A DNA stretch of 64,000 nucleotides, taken from assembly GCF_014640555.1 (NCBI RefSeq), contig NZ_BMHE01000019.1, positions 1-64,000 on the forward strand. The letters run 5' to 3'. The notes beneath the pieces are model-generated. The model was not told the DNA's origin. It worked only from the letters and a program-made list of their open reading frames with translations, and ran no database searches. Both the position numbers and the translations under genes were made by a program. Of the stretch, positions 42,104 through 51,099 are shown one piece after another (position 1 is the stretch's first letter; each line of letters opens with the position of its first letter). Source of the stretch: Paenibacillus marchantiophytorum (GTDB lineage: Bacteria > Bacillota > Bacilli > Paenibacillales > NBRC-103111).

Positions 42104-42691
42104 TTGACAAGTAGCAAAAAACCAGACAAGTATTACGCCATTCTCGAAGGTGCCCTGAAAGTATTTGCCGAGAACGGGTTCCACAAATCACAAGTTTCTC
42201 GCATCGCCAAAGAAGCTGGTGTCGCGGACGGAACGATCTATCTCTACTTCAAAAAGAAGGAGGATATTTTGACCAGCCTGTTTCAAGAGAAATTAGGCGA
42301 ACTTGTAGAGAAGTTTAATCAAGGTGTGGGTGAGCATATGTCAGCCCGAGCAGCACTGATGAAAGTCTGCGAAATTCATTTCAGTGAGCTTGAAAACAAC
42401 ATTCATCTAGCCTATCTTACTCAAATCGAGCTTCGCCAGAGTGATATGCTCCTTCGCCAAGAGATTGGTCTGGCACTAAAGAGATATATTATCCTGATCG
42501 AAAATATATTAGAAAGAGGCAAGCGCGAAGGCAGCTTCCGCCCTGATTTTGATGTGAAGCTTGTGAGGCTGCTCATTTTTGGCGGTATGGACGAAGTGGT
42601 GACTTCTTGGCTCATTTCCGGTCAGAAATATTCCTTAACCGCTCAAGTCGGCCCCACGATTGATTTCTTCATGAAAGGCATTGAGCCATAA
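42104..42691 (+). CDS. fadR: TetR family fatty-acid regulator FadR
   Basis: About 195 residues from a TTG start: LTSSKKPDKYYAILEG, then the TetR helix-turn-helix VSRIAKEAGVADGTIYLYF. The pocket domain and length match Bacillus FadR (YsiA), which represses beta-oxidation genes and releases DNA on binding long-chain acyl-CoA. GAGGTGAT upstream supports the TTG rather than the further TTG at the start of the open frame. It forms an operon with etfB and etfA, as in Bacillus, behind the operator at 42053-42070. Confidence 0.9.
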   Translation: MTSSKKPDKYYAILEGALKVFAENGFHKSQVSRIAKEAGVADGTIYLYFKKKEDILTSLFQEKLGELVEKFNQGVGEHMSARAALMKVCEIHFSELENNIHLAYLTQIELRQSDMLLRQEIGLALKRYIILIENILERGKREGSFRPDFDVKLVRLLIFGGMDEVVTSWLISGQKYSLTAQVGPTIDFFMKGIEP

Positions 42692-42730
42692 GGGACTCTA
42701 TATCATGTATATTCAGGAAGGAGCTTGACT

Positions 42731-43495
42731 ATGGACATTTTTGTATTAGTAAAGCAAACGTTTGATACCGAGGAGAAAATCGTCCTGCAGGGCGGCAGCG
42801 TGCAAGAGGATGGCGCTAAATTTGTAATCAATCCCTATGATGAATACGCGGTAGAGCAAGCTATCCAAATCCGTGATGAACTTGGCGGGAAAGTAACCCT
42901 GCTTTCGATTGGCCCAGATCGCACAGCGGAAGCACTCCGAACTGCGCTAGCAATGGGTGCCGACGAAGCTGTCCTGATTACTGACGAACGTATTCTAGGA
43001 GATGAGTATGAGGTTGCCGAAATTCTAGCCAGCTATTTGCGCACCCAGTCCTATGATCTTATCCTTGGCGGCAATTTCTCCGTGGATAACGGAGCAGGCC
43101 AAGTCGCCGTCCGCCTCGCCTCTTTACTCGGATTACCTCACGTTGGCTCTATTACGAAACTGGACATCGAAGCAAGCAAAGCGGTAACCCACCGCGATGC
43201 CGAAGGGGATGTTGAAATTATTGAAGTGCCGCTGCCCGCCTTATTCACAGCGCAGCAAGGTTTGAATGAACCGCGCTACCCTTCCCTTCCCGGCATCATG
43301 AAAGCCAAGAAGAAACCTTTTCAACATCTAACGTTGGATGATATGGAAGGCGCTGCTTCCGCAGTCGCCAAAACGACGCGAGTCGAACTTGCTCTGCCCC
43401 CGGAGCGCAAAGCGGGGCGTATTCTCAAAGGGGAAGTGAACGCGCAGGTATCCGAGCTTGTGCAAGCACTGCGCAACGAATCCAAAGTGATTTAA
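42731..43495 (+). CDS. etfB: Electron transfer flavoprotein beta subunit
   Basis: 254 residues starting MDIFVLVKQTFDTEEKI, with NPYDEYAVEQAIQI, LGGNFSVDNGAGQV and GLNEPRYPSLPGIMKAKKKP, the AMP-binding and recognition-loop signatures of EtfB. With EtfA it accepts electrons from FadE. ATG 42731 has AAGGAG 7 bases upstream; the in-frame TTG 42725 is less likely. Confidence 0.94.
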   Translation: MDIFVLVKQTFDTEEKIVLQGGSVQEDGAKFVINPYDEYAVEQAIQIRDELGGKVTLLSIGPDRTAEALRTALAMGADEAVLITDERILGDEYEVAEILASYLRTQSYDLILGGNFSVDNGAGQVAVRLASLLGLPHVGSITKLDIEASKAVTHRDAEGDVEIIEVPLPALFTAQQGLNEPRYPSLPGIMKAKKKPFQHLTLDDMEGAASAVAKTTRVELALPPERKAGRILKGEVNAQVSELVQALRNESKVI

Positions 43496-43513
43496 GAAGG
43501 GGAGGCTATTCCT

Positions 43514-44497
43514 ATGGCGAAAACATTTCTCGTTGTTGCCGAAGCACGCGGAGGCAAACTGCGTCAAGTATCCTTTGAGGCTTTACGTGCGGCCCAGCTA
43601 TCGGCTGCTGAAGGCGACAGCATCACCGCTGTTCTGATTGGCGGCAGCGGAAGCGGAACACTCGCTACTGAACTGGCCGCTTACGGCGCTTCCAGCATCT
43701 ACGTGGTCGAAAACTCAGCGCTTGAGCACTACAACTCAGAAGCTTATGCCAGCGCCCTTCTTGCTGTTGCGGACACGGTCCAACCTGGCGCTATTTACTT
43801 AGGCCACACGGCCATTGGCCGAGATCTAGCCCCCCTCGTTGCGGCTCGACTCGCCGCTGGGCAAATCTCAGATGTCACCGCTATTGCGCGCAGCGGCGAC
43901 ACCGTGCAGTTCACTCGACCGCTCTATGCAGGCAAAGCCGTCGAAAAGAAAGCGTTTACCGACCCGAATGACATATGGGTCGTGACGATCAGACCCAACA
44001 ACATCGCAGCTTCCGAGCCTGACGCTTCGCGTCTAGCCTCTGTGATCGATGTTGCTTATCCCGCTCCCTCCCTGCGCAGCATCGTCCGGGAGGTCGTGAA
44101 GAAAACGTCCGGCACCATCGACTTGGCAGAAGCCAAGATCGTTGTCTCCGGCGGACGGGGCGTGCGCAGCGCCGAGGGGTTCCAGCCGCTCGAAGAGCTG
44201 GCTGCCGTCTTGGGCGGCGCTGTCGGGGCTTCCCGCGGAGCCTGCGACGCGGGCTACTGCGAGTACGCGATGCAAATCGGCCAGACCGGCAAGGTGGTGA
44301 CGCCGGAGATCTACATCGCGTGTGGGATTAGCGGCGCCATCCAGCATCTCGCGGGGATGAGCTCGTCGCGTGTGATCATCGCGATCAACAAGGACGTCGA
44401 GGCGCCGATCTTCAAAGTCGCCGATTACGGCATCGTCGGCGATCTCTTCGAGGTCGTGCCGCTGCTGACCGAGGAGTTCCGTCAGCTGCTGAAATAG
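43514..44497 (+). CDS. etfA: Electron transfer flavoprotein alpha subunit
   Basis: 327 residues with the N-terminal EtfA fold (KTFLVVAEARGGKLRQVS, YLGHTAIGRDLAPLVAARL) and the C-terminal FAD-binding segment VSGGRGVRSAEGF, then GQTGKVVTPEIYIACGISG and AINKDVEAPIFKVADYGIVGD. It forms the FAD-carrying half of ETF, which links FadE to FadF. AAGGGGAGG lies before ATG 43514, 18 bases after etfB. The last 430 bases are strikingly richer in GC than the first part. Confidence 0.95.
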   Translation: MAKTFLVVAEARGGKLRQVSFEALRAAQLSAAEGDSITAVLIGGSGSGTLATELAAYGASSIYVVENSALEHYNSEAYASALLAVADTVQPGAIYLGHTAIGRDLAPLVAARLAAGQISDVTAIARSGDTVQFTRPLYAGKAVEKKAFTDPNDIWVVTIRPNNIAASEPDASRLASVIDVAYPAPSLRSIVREVVKKTSGTIDLAEAKIVVSGGRGVRSAEGFQPLEELAAVLGGAVGASRGACDAGYCEYAMQIGQTGKVVTPEIYIACGISGAIQHLAGMSSSRVIIAINKDVEAPIFKVADYGIVGDLFEVVPLLTEEFRQLLK

Positions 44498-44507
44498 CAG
44501 CTTCCAT

Positions 44508-44552
44508 AACCCACCCCGATGGGATGATTTTGCTGTCGGAGGTGGGTTTTTA
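44508..44552 (+). terminator. Terminator of fadR-etfB-etfA
   Basis: AACCCACC (44508-44515) pairs with GGTGGGTT (44541-44548), followed by TTTTA. Confidence 0.75.
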
Positions 44553-44630
44553 TGTGATCCCCGCTTGATATCACCCCTTTCTTTCCAGTAAACTCAACAT
44601 GCAAACAACGAAGAGGAGATCTTATAGCCA

Positions 44631-45047
44631 ATGACACCTACAGAAATCGTTCAACTATTTTTCCGCGACGTACGATCCGGTCTGCTGCCAGATGCCGCCA
44701 ATGCCTACATGTCTGAGCAGGTGCTGGCCCATCAAATAACGTCCGAAAACGAGACAACCGTCCACCGCACACCAGCCAATTATGCCGATCATGTAAGAGA
44801 AATGATCGCAGCTTATGGCGCGTTTAAGTTGGAAATCCAAGAATTGATTGCCCAAGATGAGCGTGTTTATGTCCGTTGGAAACAAACCGGAACCCATGCG
44901 GGAGAAGTTGATGGCTTCCGGCCGACAGGCCAAACCATCGTTGAGATCGCAAGCGCTGTGTATCGGGTCCATAACGAACGCATCGCCGAGTACTGGATAC
45001 AAATTGATCGCGAAGGTCTTCGCTTGCAACTCCAAAATAACGCCTGA
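44631..45047 (+). CDS. SnoaL-like (NTF2 fold) protein
   Basis: 138 residues with an NTF2-like layout: N-terminal helices (EIVQLFFRDVRSG), a long middle helix and strands VYVRWKQTGTHAGEVDGF, GQTIVEIASAVYRV, IAEYWIQIDREGL. This matches the SnoaL-like or ester-cyclase group. No pathway neighbours are present, so the substrate is unknown. GAGGAG lies about 12 bases before ATG 44631. Confidence 0.75.
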   Translation: MTPTEIVQLFFRDVRSGLLPDAANAYMSEQVLAHQITSENETTVHRTPANYADHVREMIAAYGAFKLEIQELIAQDERVYVRWKQTGTHAGEVDGFRPTGQTIVEIASAVYRVHNERIAEYWIQIDREGLRLQLQNNA

Positions 45048-45134
45048 TCCCGCCGGTTCACACTCATACCTGAGAAAAACGGCTACTTGGCTTGAGAGAT
45101 GAGCTGAATGAGTTCCTTACAAGTGACAAATTCT

Positions 45135-45330
45135 GTTAAAGGAACTCCAATACGCTAGTTATGAAAATATATGGGATTTTTGGGTGATAACGGAACTACA
45201 GGGTCTTATTTTCACGAAAAACACTGAAAATCCCATCAAACAGCAAATTAACGGACTGTAGTTCCCTCAGCCTTGCTATAATGCCACTTTTGGCTGGAAT
45301 AGCGCACCGTAGTTCCCTCTCATCTCCGCG
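45135..45330. repeat. Dispersed intergenic repeat, copy 2
   Basis: Same orientation as copy 1 at 31435. The shared segments are TTAAAGGAACT at the start, the 46-base core at 45192-45237, ACTGTAGTTCCCTC, TTTTGGCTGGAATAGCGCAC and CATCTCCGCG at the end. One internal AGCGCAC-TAGTTCC unit present in copy 1 is missing. It fills the gap 45048-45381; no gene is seen there. Confidence 0.75.
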
Positions 45331-45365
45331 CAAGGCAATTCGGGCAACTCCTCGATCACTCTTCA

Positions 45366-45400
45366 AAAAAAAGCAAACGACTCATCTTGAAATGAGTCGT
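45366..45400 (-). terminator. Terminator overlapping the end of the DUF4177 gene
   Basis: ACGACTCAT (45377-45385) pairs with ATGAGTCGT (45392-45400), then the minus strand continues into eight Ts. The stem includes the stop codon and last codons of the gene. Confidence 0.85.
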
Positions 45401-45567
45401 TCAAAAATAATCTCATATGCCATAGGTTTACCATGACCATTATAGTTTGTTGGTAAAACCTGCACTAACCTCCATCCTTCTTTGGCGTTTTCGTCAATGG
45501 CTTCCCGATGCTTTGCGGAGGAGAAAAATCCACCTAACGATGTTTCTACATACTTGTATTCGTACAT
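45382..45567 (-). CDS. DUF4177 family small protein
   Basis: 61 residues, MYEYKYVETSLGGFF, then AKEGWRLVQVLPTNYNGHG and YEIIFERL, the full DUF4177 pattern: a short beta-helix-beta fold with the conserved EGWRLV. Function unknown. ATG 45565-45567 has AAGGGTGG about 9 bases upstream. Monocistronic. The 225-base stretch to the next gene (45568-45792) shows nothing recognisable. Confidence 0.78.
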   Translation of the reverse strand: MYEYKYVETSLGGFFSSAKHREAIDENAKEGWRLVQVLPTNYNGHGKPMAYEIIFERLISR

Positions 45568-45792
45568 TTTGTTTACCACCCTTCTCCAAAATCAGGCCAA
45601 GTTATCGACACGCGAGCGCAACTCCGTCTGGCGGACGTTCACTTCATACCGTCTAAGGATGACGATACGATCTCCAAGCTAAATAGGCTACTGGCCGCAA
45701 GGTCTGGCGAACCATCACACGGTTATTAAGACGATCCGCGGGTTGATAATCGGCCGGTACGCCAGCAACGGATAACGCCGGTGGTCGATCGG

Positions 45793-46827
45793 TTATTGAG
45801 ATAGATAATAAGCATAATCCAACGGTCTGCTATAAATTTTACGTCTGTAGCACTTGAGCTCTTTGTATATATTTTTTTGGGGTTTTCCGTTAAGCTCGAT
45901 AATCCATAACTTGCTTTGTTCGTCTATTGCAAAATCTACACTCAATTCTCCCAATGACCCCATCAGAGTTTCTGTTTCTTGTGCGGCCTGTATACTAATC
46001 TCATGCAGGGATCGAAGGATCTCATTGATTTTATCTGGCGAACATATTTGCGGAAGAATTTCAACAACATCATAAATAGTTTCACACATACTCGTGTTAA
46101 AGTAGTGTTCATAAGCTAATCTAGATGTAATGGCGGAAACCGTCCATTCTCCAAGAATACCTTTTTGAACAAGGACGCGGATATCAAAATACTGATGATC
46201 AAATTGACTCATACGAATCCCTTGCTGCACCATGTATTTCTTCAGGTTGAGTACATCCAATTTTTCCTGAATGTCCTCATTTTTTCTGCAAATATATCTT
46301 GGAGCCAAGCTATGCAACGAGATGTGAGTATCTCCATTATCCGTTAGTTCAACCCGATACACAGACTTACCCTTAGCTCCGTACGAGGGTTTAATGAATA
46401 TCAGTTTATATTTCTCTAATAGTTCTGATATATTCACTTCATTATATATAAATGTGTCTGGTACATAGGTTTTAAGATTTGACTGTTTTAACTGGTTATA
46501 GACATGCCATTTATTAAAAAAATTGATACTATTAAAACATTTGTTTCTACCAATCGCCTTCTCTAGACGTTGAATAGTTACAAGCTTTTTGTTAAAACAT
46601 TGGTTATAAACGACATGAGGAAAAGGAAACGAACTTTGCTTCCAGATGCCATTCTTCAGGCTAAGTCCAATAATACGTCGTTCCTTCCAATGTATATCTG
46701 CAGGTGTAAAGACGTAAAGTTTCAGGTTTAGATTGTGATAACGTTGATAAATCCCCAAAATTCTTTTTCTGCTTTTTCTTTTAGTTACCATAATACCTAC
46801 TAAAGGGTGCTTCTCCAATCTCATCAC
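45793..46827 (-). CDS. YheC/YheD-type ATP-grasp spore-coat-associated protein
   Basis: 344 residues. KHPLVGIMVTKRK at the start, INFFNKWHVYNQL, FIKPSYGAKGKSVYRVE (ATP-binding Lys and glycine loop), FDIRVLVQKGILGEW and IIELNGKPQKNIYKEL match the YheC/D family linked to the Bacillus spore coat. The ligase reaction is unknown. The start may be GTG/ATG 46824-46827 or TTG 46818, which stands 8 bases from AAGGGAG. The gene is more AT-rich than its surroundings. It is divergent from the collagen-like gene at 47019, which supports a spore-surface role. Confidence 0.8.
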   Translation of the reverse strand: MMRLEKHPLVGIMVTKRKSRKRILGIYQRYHNLNLKLYVFTPADIHWKERRIIGLSLKNGIWKQSSFPFPHVVYNQCFNKKLVTIQRLEKAIGRNKCFNSINFFNKWHVYNQLKQSNLKTYVPDTFIYNEVNISELLEKYKLIFIKPSYGAKGKSVYRVELTDNGDTHISLHSLAPRYICRKNEDIQEKLDVLNLKKYMVQQGIRMSQFDHQYFDIRVLVQKGILGEWTVSAITSRLAYEHYFNTSMCETIYDVVEILPQICSPDKINEILRSLHEISIQAAQETETLMGSLGELSVDFAIDEQSKLWIIELNGKPQKNIYKELKCYRRKIYSRPLDYAYYLSQ

Positions 46828-47018
46828 TCCCTTGCCTTTGCTCTCTTTTATTAGCTAATGCAGGAATTGACATAATGCTATGGACAAGAACATAGACGAG
46901 CAGAAAATCAGCTAATTTACTACTCTATCAGCCTAAATTTTAGTTTATAGGTACTAGCTGTGTTCATTCTAAATGTTTGAAATATGATACATTACGTTTG
47001 ATAATAGGGAGTGAGACT

Positions 47019-48137
47019 ATGGGAAGATGTAATTGTCCACCAGGGCCACCTGGACCCGAAGGTCCGCGAGGGCCCCAAGGGCCTCCTGGTCCAGCAGGAG
47101 CGCAGTTGTTACAAGAACTGGGAGGAGCAATCGCAGCGGTTGGACCTGCGGGAACTGCTGGAGCGCTTGGACCTGCGGGGCTGGCAGGACTTGTAGGAGC
47201 AATTGGTCAAGCGGGACCTGCGGGACTCGCAGGGGCACTTGGGCCTGCAGGGCTGGCAGGAATTGCAGGAGCAATTGGCGCAGCAGGGCTAGCAGGACCA
47301 ACAGGACCTGCGGGACCAGTAGGTCCTGCGGGAGCAGTAGGACCTGCGGGAGCTGCGGGAGCAACAGGAGCAACAGGAGCAGCAGGAGCAGCAGGAGCAG
47401 CAGGAGCAACAGGAGAAACAGGAGCAGCGGGAACTGCGGGAACTGCGGGATCAGCAGGAGCAACAGGAGCAGCGGGAACTGCGGGAGCAACAGGAGCAGC
47501 GGGAACTGCGGGAGCAACAGGAGCAGCGGGACCCCAAGGTATACCAGGTCCTACTGGAGCTACAGGTCCGGCAGGACCATCAGCAGGAGGAATAATTCCA
47601 TTTTCAACGGGGATCATCCTAAGTGGCGCTACAGTCGTATCAGCTGCTCCAATTTTAATGGGTTTTGGCAGCCACACGGTTGAAGTTATAGACGCTTTTG
47701 GAGAATCAACGATGCCACCAGAAGCAGGTGGTTTTGCTTTCCCAATTCCTTTTGCAGGTACCGTTCAAGATCTGCAAATAAGTGTAGATTTATTGGTTGC
47801 TTCTGTCGTTTCAATAAATACGCTCGGTCTTCAATATGATTTTACAGTATTCCTCGCATCTTCTGTTCCTAATAATGGGATTGATCACAGTTCTTCGCCC
47901 TACGTAACAACGCTACTGACTAGCTCGGTTAGATTCGGATTTCCGAATACGGTTATTACACCTGGTAACCCCTCCGGTTTCCGTACCGCCACGAATAGAA
48001 ATGTCGGGGGCTCATTAGTCGTAGCTGAAGGTGATCGTATTGGTATTCGGGTAAGGACGCTAGCGGAGACAGATCCATCAGCAGCCGACATTACTCAACT
48101 CTCGTTTAGTGCCAGTCTCTCTTATACTCCTTCTTAA
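47019..48137 (+). CDS. Collagen-like spore-surface protein with BclB-like C-terminus
   Basis: 372 residues: a short Cys-containing head (MGRCNCPPGPPGPEGPRGP), Gly-X-Y triplets to about 190 that change from GPP/GPQ through GLA/GPA to GAA/GAT, and a C-terminal beta-rich domain opening GIIPFSTGIIL with LMGFGSH, like the head of the protein at 987-2393. It lacks the helical N-terminal domain of the 0-4 kb cluster, so it may anchor differently. ATG 47019 has GGGAGTG upstream; the frame start at 46977 lacks a ribosome site. Confidence 0.87.
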   Translation: MGRCNCPPGPPGPEGPRGPQGPPGPAGAQLLQELGGAIAAVGPAGTAGALGPAGLAGLVGAIGQAGPAGLAGALGPAGLAGIAGAIGAAGLAGPTGPAGPVGPAGAVGPAGAAGATGATGAAGAAGAAGATGETGAAGTAGTAGSAGATGAAGTAGATGAAGTAGATGAAGPQGIPGPTGATGPAGPSAGGIIPFSTGIILSGATVVSAAPILMGFGSHTVEVIDAFGESTMPPEAGGFAFPIPFAGTVQDLQISVDLLVASVVSINTLGLQYDFTVFLASSVPNNGIDHSSSPYVTTLLTSSVRFGFPNTVITPGNPSGFRTATNRNVGGSLVVAEGDRIGIRVRTLAETDPSAADITQLSFSASLSYTPS

Positions 48138-48167
48138 TCCACAATGCGCAGGCATTTATCACCGTAC

Positions 48168-48203
48168 TTCAAAAGGGAACCCTATCAAAGGGCTCCCTTT
48201 TGA
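48168..48203. terminator. Hairpin between convergent genes
   Basis: TCAAAAGGGAACCCT pairs with AGGGCTCCCTTTTGA with one mismatch; there is little T run, so termination may be partial. Confidence 0.55.
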
Positions 48204-48246
48204 ACGTAAATTTACACAATCCTTAGGCTACCGTTGTTTCATTATA

Positions 48247-49212
48247 CTATCGTTTCCCACTCCGAAGAGAAGCTACCTGCCTATTCAGCCACTCACTAAT
48301 ATCCGTCATCACTTCTTCCCGATTCACTTCATTCAACATTTCATGTCTGCCGCCTGGATACAGCTTGCTGCTGACCTTCTGTAGTCCAATGGCCTGGTAC
48401 ATGGCAAGCAATCTACGAACCCCTTTTCCATGGCCGCCAACCGGGTCTTCTTCACCGGAGAAAACGAAAATCGGCAAATCTTTACGAATTCGGCTTACAT
48501 GAGAGGACTGATGAATCTCTTTCAATCCTTTAAAGAAGTCACGGAAATAACCAGACGTGAAGATCACCCCACAATAAGGATCTTCCACATACCTATCTAC
48601 TTCCTCTGCATCACGGCTAAGCCAGTCAGACTCCGTTCGGTTCGGAGCGAATCTTTTATTGAAAGCTCCGAAGGATAAATTAGTCAGCAGCTTGCTGCGA
48701 TGATGATCGCCGCGAATAGCCGCTTCTAGGCTTGCCACAAGTATGCCGACTTGCAGAACAGGCCCTTCCTTGCCGTTAGTCCCAGACAAAAGGATGCCTT
48801 GAACGTGCTCCGGATTCTCATTTACATAAGTAACCATGTAAGACTGCGTCAGAAAAGAACCCATGCTGTGCCCCAATACATACAATGGAATATCCTTAGC
48901 ATGGCGAAGCCGGATTTGTTCCGTGATTCCCCCCATATTGGCTGCCATGCTGTGAAAGCAATCCTTGCCAAATTTGCCGACGTTCCCGGGTACTCCAGCC
49001 GTTAATCCGTGACCGAGATGATCATTCGCATAAACGGCATAACCTTGCTCTGTCAATGTTTCTGCTAATCTTTCATACCTGGCAGCAGTCTCTGACATCC
49101 CATGTGCAATTTGCACAATTGCTTTTATAGCATTCGCCTCATCCGGCAACCATTCATAGACATAGTGTTTGTTCATCTGTGTATCGTTCCAATGGAAATA
49201 TTGCTTCTGCAT
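48247..49212 (-). CDS. Alpha/beta hydrolase, lysophospholipase/monoacylglycerol lipase type
   Basis: About 321 residues. QIAHGMSETAARYERLAE, YANDHLGHGLTAG, the nucleophile elbow LGHSMGSFL, the acid in SGEEDPVGG and His in GGRHEMLNE match the Hydrolase_4 (YtpA-like) family. No signal peptide. Bacillus YtpA makes the antibiotic bacilysocin from phospholipid, but the substrate here is open. ATG 49212 has AGGAG 11 bases upstream; ATG 49233 precedes that site. Confidence 0.85.
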   Translation of the reverse strand: MQKQYFHWNDTQMNKHYVYEWLPDEANAIKAIVQIAHGMSETAARYERLAETLTEQGYAVYANDHLGHGLTAGVPGNVGKFGKDCFHSMAANMGGITEQIRLRHAKDIPLYVLGHSMGSFLTQSYMVTYVNENPEHVQGILLSGTNGKEGPVLQVGILVASLEAAIRGDHHRSKLLTNLSFGAFNKRFAPNRTESDWLSRDAEEVDRYVEDPYCGVIFTSGYFRDFFKGLKEIHQSSHVSRIRKDLPIFVFSGEEDPVGGHGKGVRRLLAMYQAIGLQKVSSKLYPGGRHEMLNEVNREEVMTDISEWLNRQVASLRSGKR

Positions 49213-49293
49213 GCTTGATCCAACTCCTATCATCGTACACGCACACGATGTTTGTTTGCGCTTTCCCTTTCAGTATACCGTTTCTTTTTCATG

Positions 49294-49328
49294 AAAACAG
49301 CCCCCTTTCCGAAGAAAGAGGGCTGTTC
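49294..49328 (-). terminator. Terminator of the hydrolase-yezD operon
   Basis: AACAGCC...CCTTTC pairs with GAAAG...GGGCTGTT; the minus strand continues TTTTC. Confidence 0.7.
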
Positions 49329-49359
49329 CTATAATTTATTATAATTGCTTTCGCGAGGT

Positions 49360-49569
49360 CTATCCTTTACTTGTTTGCTTGACTGCCTTCACTGCCTGGA
49401 GCTGTGATGACTGTTGAGATGACGCATCAAATCGCTTTCTTTCTGTCTTATCAATTTGGGCAATCTTCCCATCATGAACCACAATTTGAACGGAGCCATA
49501 TTCTAACCCATTTAACATTTGCTTTATTCTGTCCACCCAAACATCATCTAACTCCAATGGTTTCGCCAT
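49360..49569 (-). CDS. yezD: YezD family (DUF2292) small protein
   Basis: 69 residues with the family core LEYGSVQIVVHDGKIAQIDKT and a Gln/Ser-rich tail. YezD-type genes are often found with sulfate or cysteine assimilation genes; here the sulfate transporter is 2.7 kb away. Function unknown. ATG 49569 has GGAGG 7 bases upstream. It follows the hydrolase gene by 19 bases in one operon. Confidence 0.8.
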   Translation of the reverse strand: MAKPLELDDVWVDRIKQMLNGLEYGSVQIVVHDGKIAQIDKTERKRFDASSQQSSQLQAVKAVKQTSKG

Positions 49570-49588
49570 CTCAATTCCTCCGCTTCTT

Positions 49589-50419
49589 TTATATCGTCCA
49601 GTCGTTCCAATCATTTTTTTGTTTGTGAAGGAAGGTTAACCAATTCCCTGTTTTTTCAAATAGCTCCTTGGTTGAACCGTTCGTTGAGTACGTATGATCC
49701 GCTTGAAAAATCAAATCAATTTCGCATTGACCTTCATTTCTCAGCCAGAACATTTTCTGATATAACGGCGCGTAATCGACGGGGACCGTATCATCCGCTG
49801 TTCCATGCATGACCAGAACATCACCATTAAATTTGCGCAGCTGCTCGAAGGGTTGATGCTGCGACAACGAATCAAAGAATCGACTTGTCAGCAAGTAGCC
49901 ATGATGATCAATTGCTCCTCCAAGCGGCAGTTTCTCGTAGTCACTTTTGCCTACGATTCTTACAATATCGTTGTGTGGGTGAGCTACAGCTGACCAGAGG
50001 ACAAGCGTTTTGATTCGGCTATCCTTAGCTGCAGTCAGCACGGCAGTTGCACCGCCTAAGCTGTGACCGACCAGAATAACCCGGCTTAGATCCACACAAT
50101 CAATGGTCAGTGCATAATCAATGACACTTCGTGTTTGCTCGATAAGCACATCAAGTCCGCCCGCGCCATAATCGCCTGTGCTTTCCCCGCATCCGCCATA
50201 ATCAAAACGCAGGACCAAATATCCTTGCGAGCTAAACTCACGAGCAGCTTTCACAAACAGCCGATCCACCCCTATCCGGCTCCCAATAAAACCGTGACAG
50301 ATGATGATAAGCGGCCAACGTTGACAGTCTGCTTTGGCAGGGACTGTTTGATTCGTCGGGTAATGCAGCGTTGCGGCCAATTCGACGTCTTCGCTTTTAA
50401 TTGTGATTGCGTGCTCCAT
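49589..50419 (-). CDS. Alpha/beta hydrolase (cinnamoyl-ester-hydrolase-like)
   Basis: 276 residues. IICHGFIGSRIGVDRLF, FDYGGCGEST, nucleophile elbow VGHSLGGATAV, acid in MHGTADDTVP and His in FQADHTYST are the standard catalytic set of the S9-like/Hydrolase_4 esterases. Cytoplasmic; the substrate is not evident. ATG 50419 has AAAGGGAG 8 bases upstream. First gene of an operon with yezD. Confidence 0.85.
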   Translation of the reverse strand: MEHAITIKSEDVELAATLHYPTNQTVPAKADCQRWPLIIICHGFIGSRIGVDRLFVKAAREFSSQGYLVLRFDYGGCGESTGDYGAGGLDVLIEQTRSVIDYALTIDCVDLSRVILVGHSLGGATAVLTAAKDSRIKTLVLWSAVAHPHNDIVRIVGKSDYEKLPLGGAIDHHGYLLTSRFFDSLSQHQPFEQLRKFNGDVLVMHGTADDTVPVDYAPLYQKMFWLRNEGQCEIDLIFQADHTYSTNGSTKELFEKTGNWLTFLHKQKNDWNDWTI

Positions 50420-50559
50420 GATGTTAACTCCCTTTCGTGATTGCATATAATTCCGATAAATTTAGTATGAATTAATTGTTATACCCATATTAGCATCCCC
50501 AAGGCAGAGGTGTCAATCCTATTTTTAACATATTCCCGGCAAAAAATTCTGTACGTGAA

Positions 50560-50593
50560 AAGACTCCCAACTTGCTTCTGCACAAGTGAGAGC
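50560..50593 (-). terminator. Weak terminator after the DUF4395 gene
   Basis: CTCCCAACTTG with CAAGTGAGAG forms a bulged stem; the minus strand then reads TCTTTTC. Confidence 0.4.
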
Positions 50594-50630
50594 CTTGCAA
50601 GATCATCTTCCGGCTGACTTATGAAAATGA

Positions 50631-51029
50631 TTATCGGAATCTAATTTTGTACTGGTAATAAATCGTGCAGCCAATGCAGTAGCCCAGAAGCGCAGCTCCC
50701 GCGGCTAAAAGGAGGAAACCTGTGAAGATATACCCTGCAATATTCCACCCTAGCGCAAATGCTGCCAATGAGACGGTAAGGAAGATAACTGCCAAGGCAT
50801 TGTTAAACTTCGTTAACTCCGCTGCTTGTGTTTCCTTGCCCTTCGTCAATAGAAATGGATTCGAAATCGTGACAAACAGATTCCACTTCCCACCCCCAAT
50901 CAGTCCCGCAACCTGAACTGCCCACAGCAAGGCCACCAACCAAGGCAGTTGAAAAGCAAATGCGAGCAATACACCAACCACAATACCGGTTTGATTCGCT
51001 TTTACGTAAGCCATTGGGATTTCTTTCAT
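50631..51029 (-). CDS. DUF4395 family membrane protein
   Basis: 132 residues with about four membrane helices, starting MKEIPMAYVKANQTG and ending GYCIGCTIYYQYKIRFR. The CIGC pair in the last helix is the hallmark of DUF4395, a family often linked with thiol or sulfur proteins. Function unknown. Its position beside ssuB and the sulfate transporter fits a sulfur context (inference). Confidence 0.8.
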   Translation of the reverse strand: MKEIPMAYVKANQTGIVVGVLLAFAFQLPWLVALLWAVQVAGLIGGGKWNLFVTISNPFLLTKGKETQAAELTKFNNALAVIFLTVSLAAFALGWNIAGYIFTGFLLLAAGAALLGYCIGCTIYYQYKIRFR

Positions 51030-51099
51030 CTAATATCCTCCTTATTTCAGCAACAGTGTACCCACGGAAAGACCATGAATTCTACTTGGCTGTGAAACT

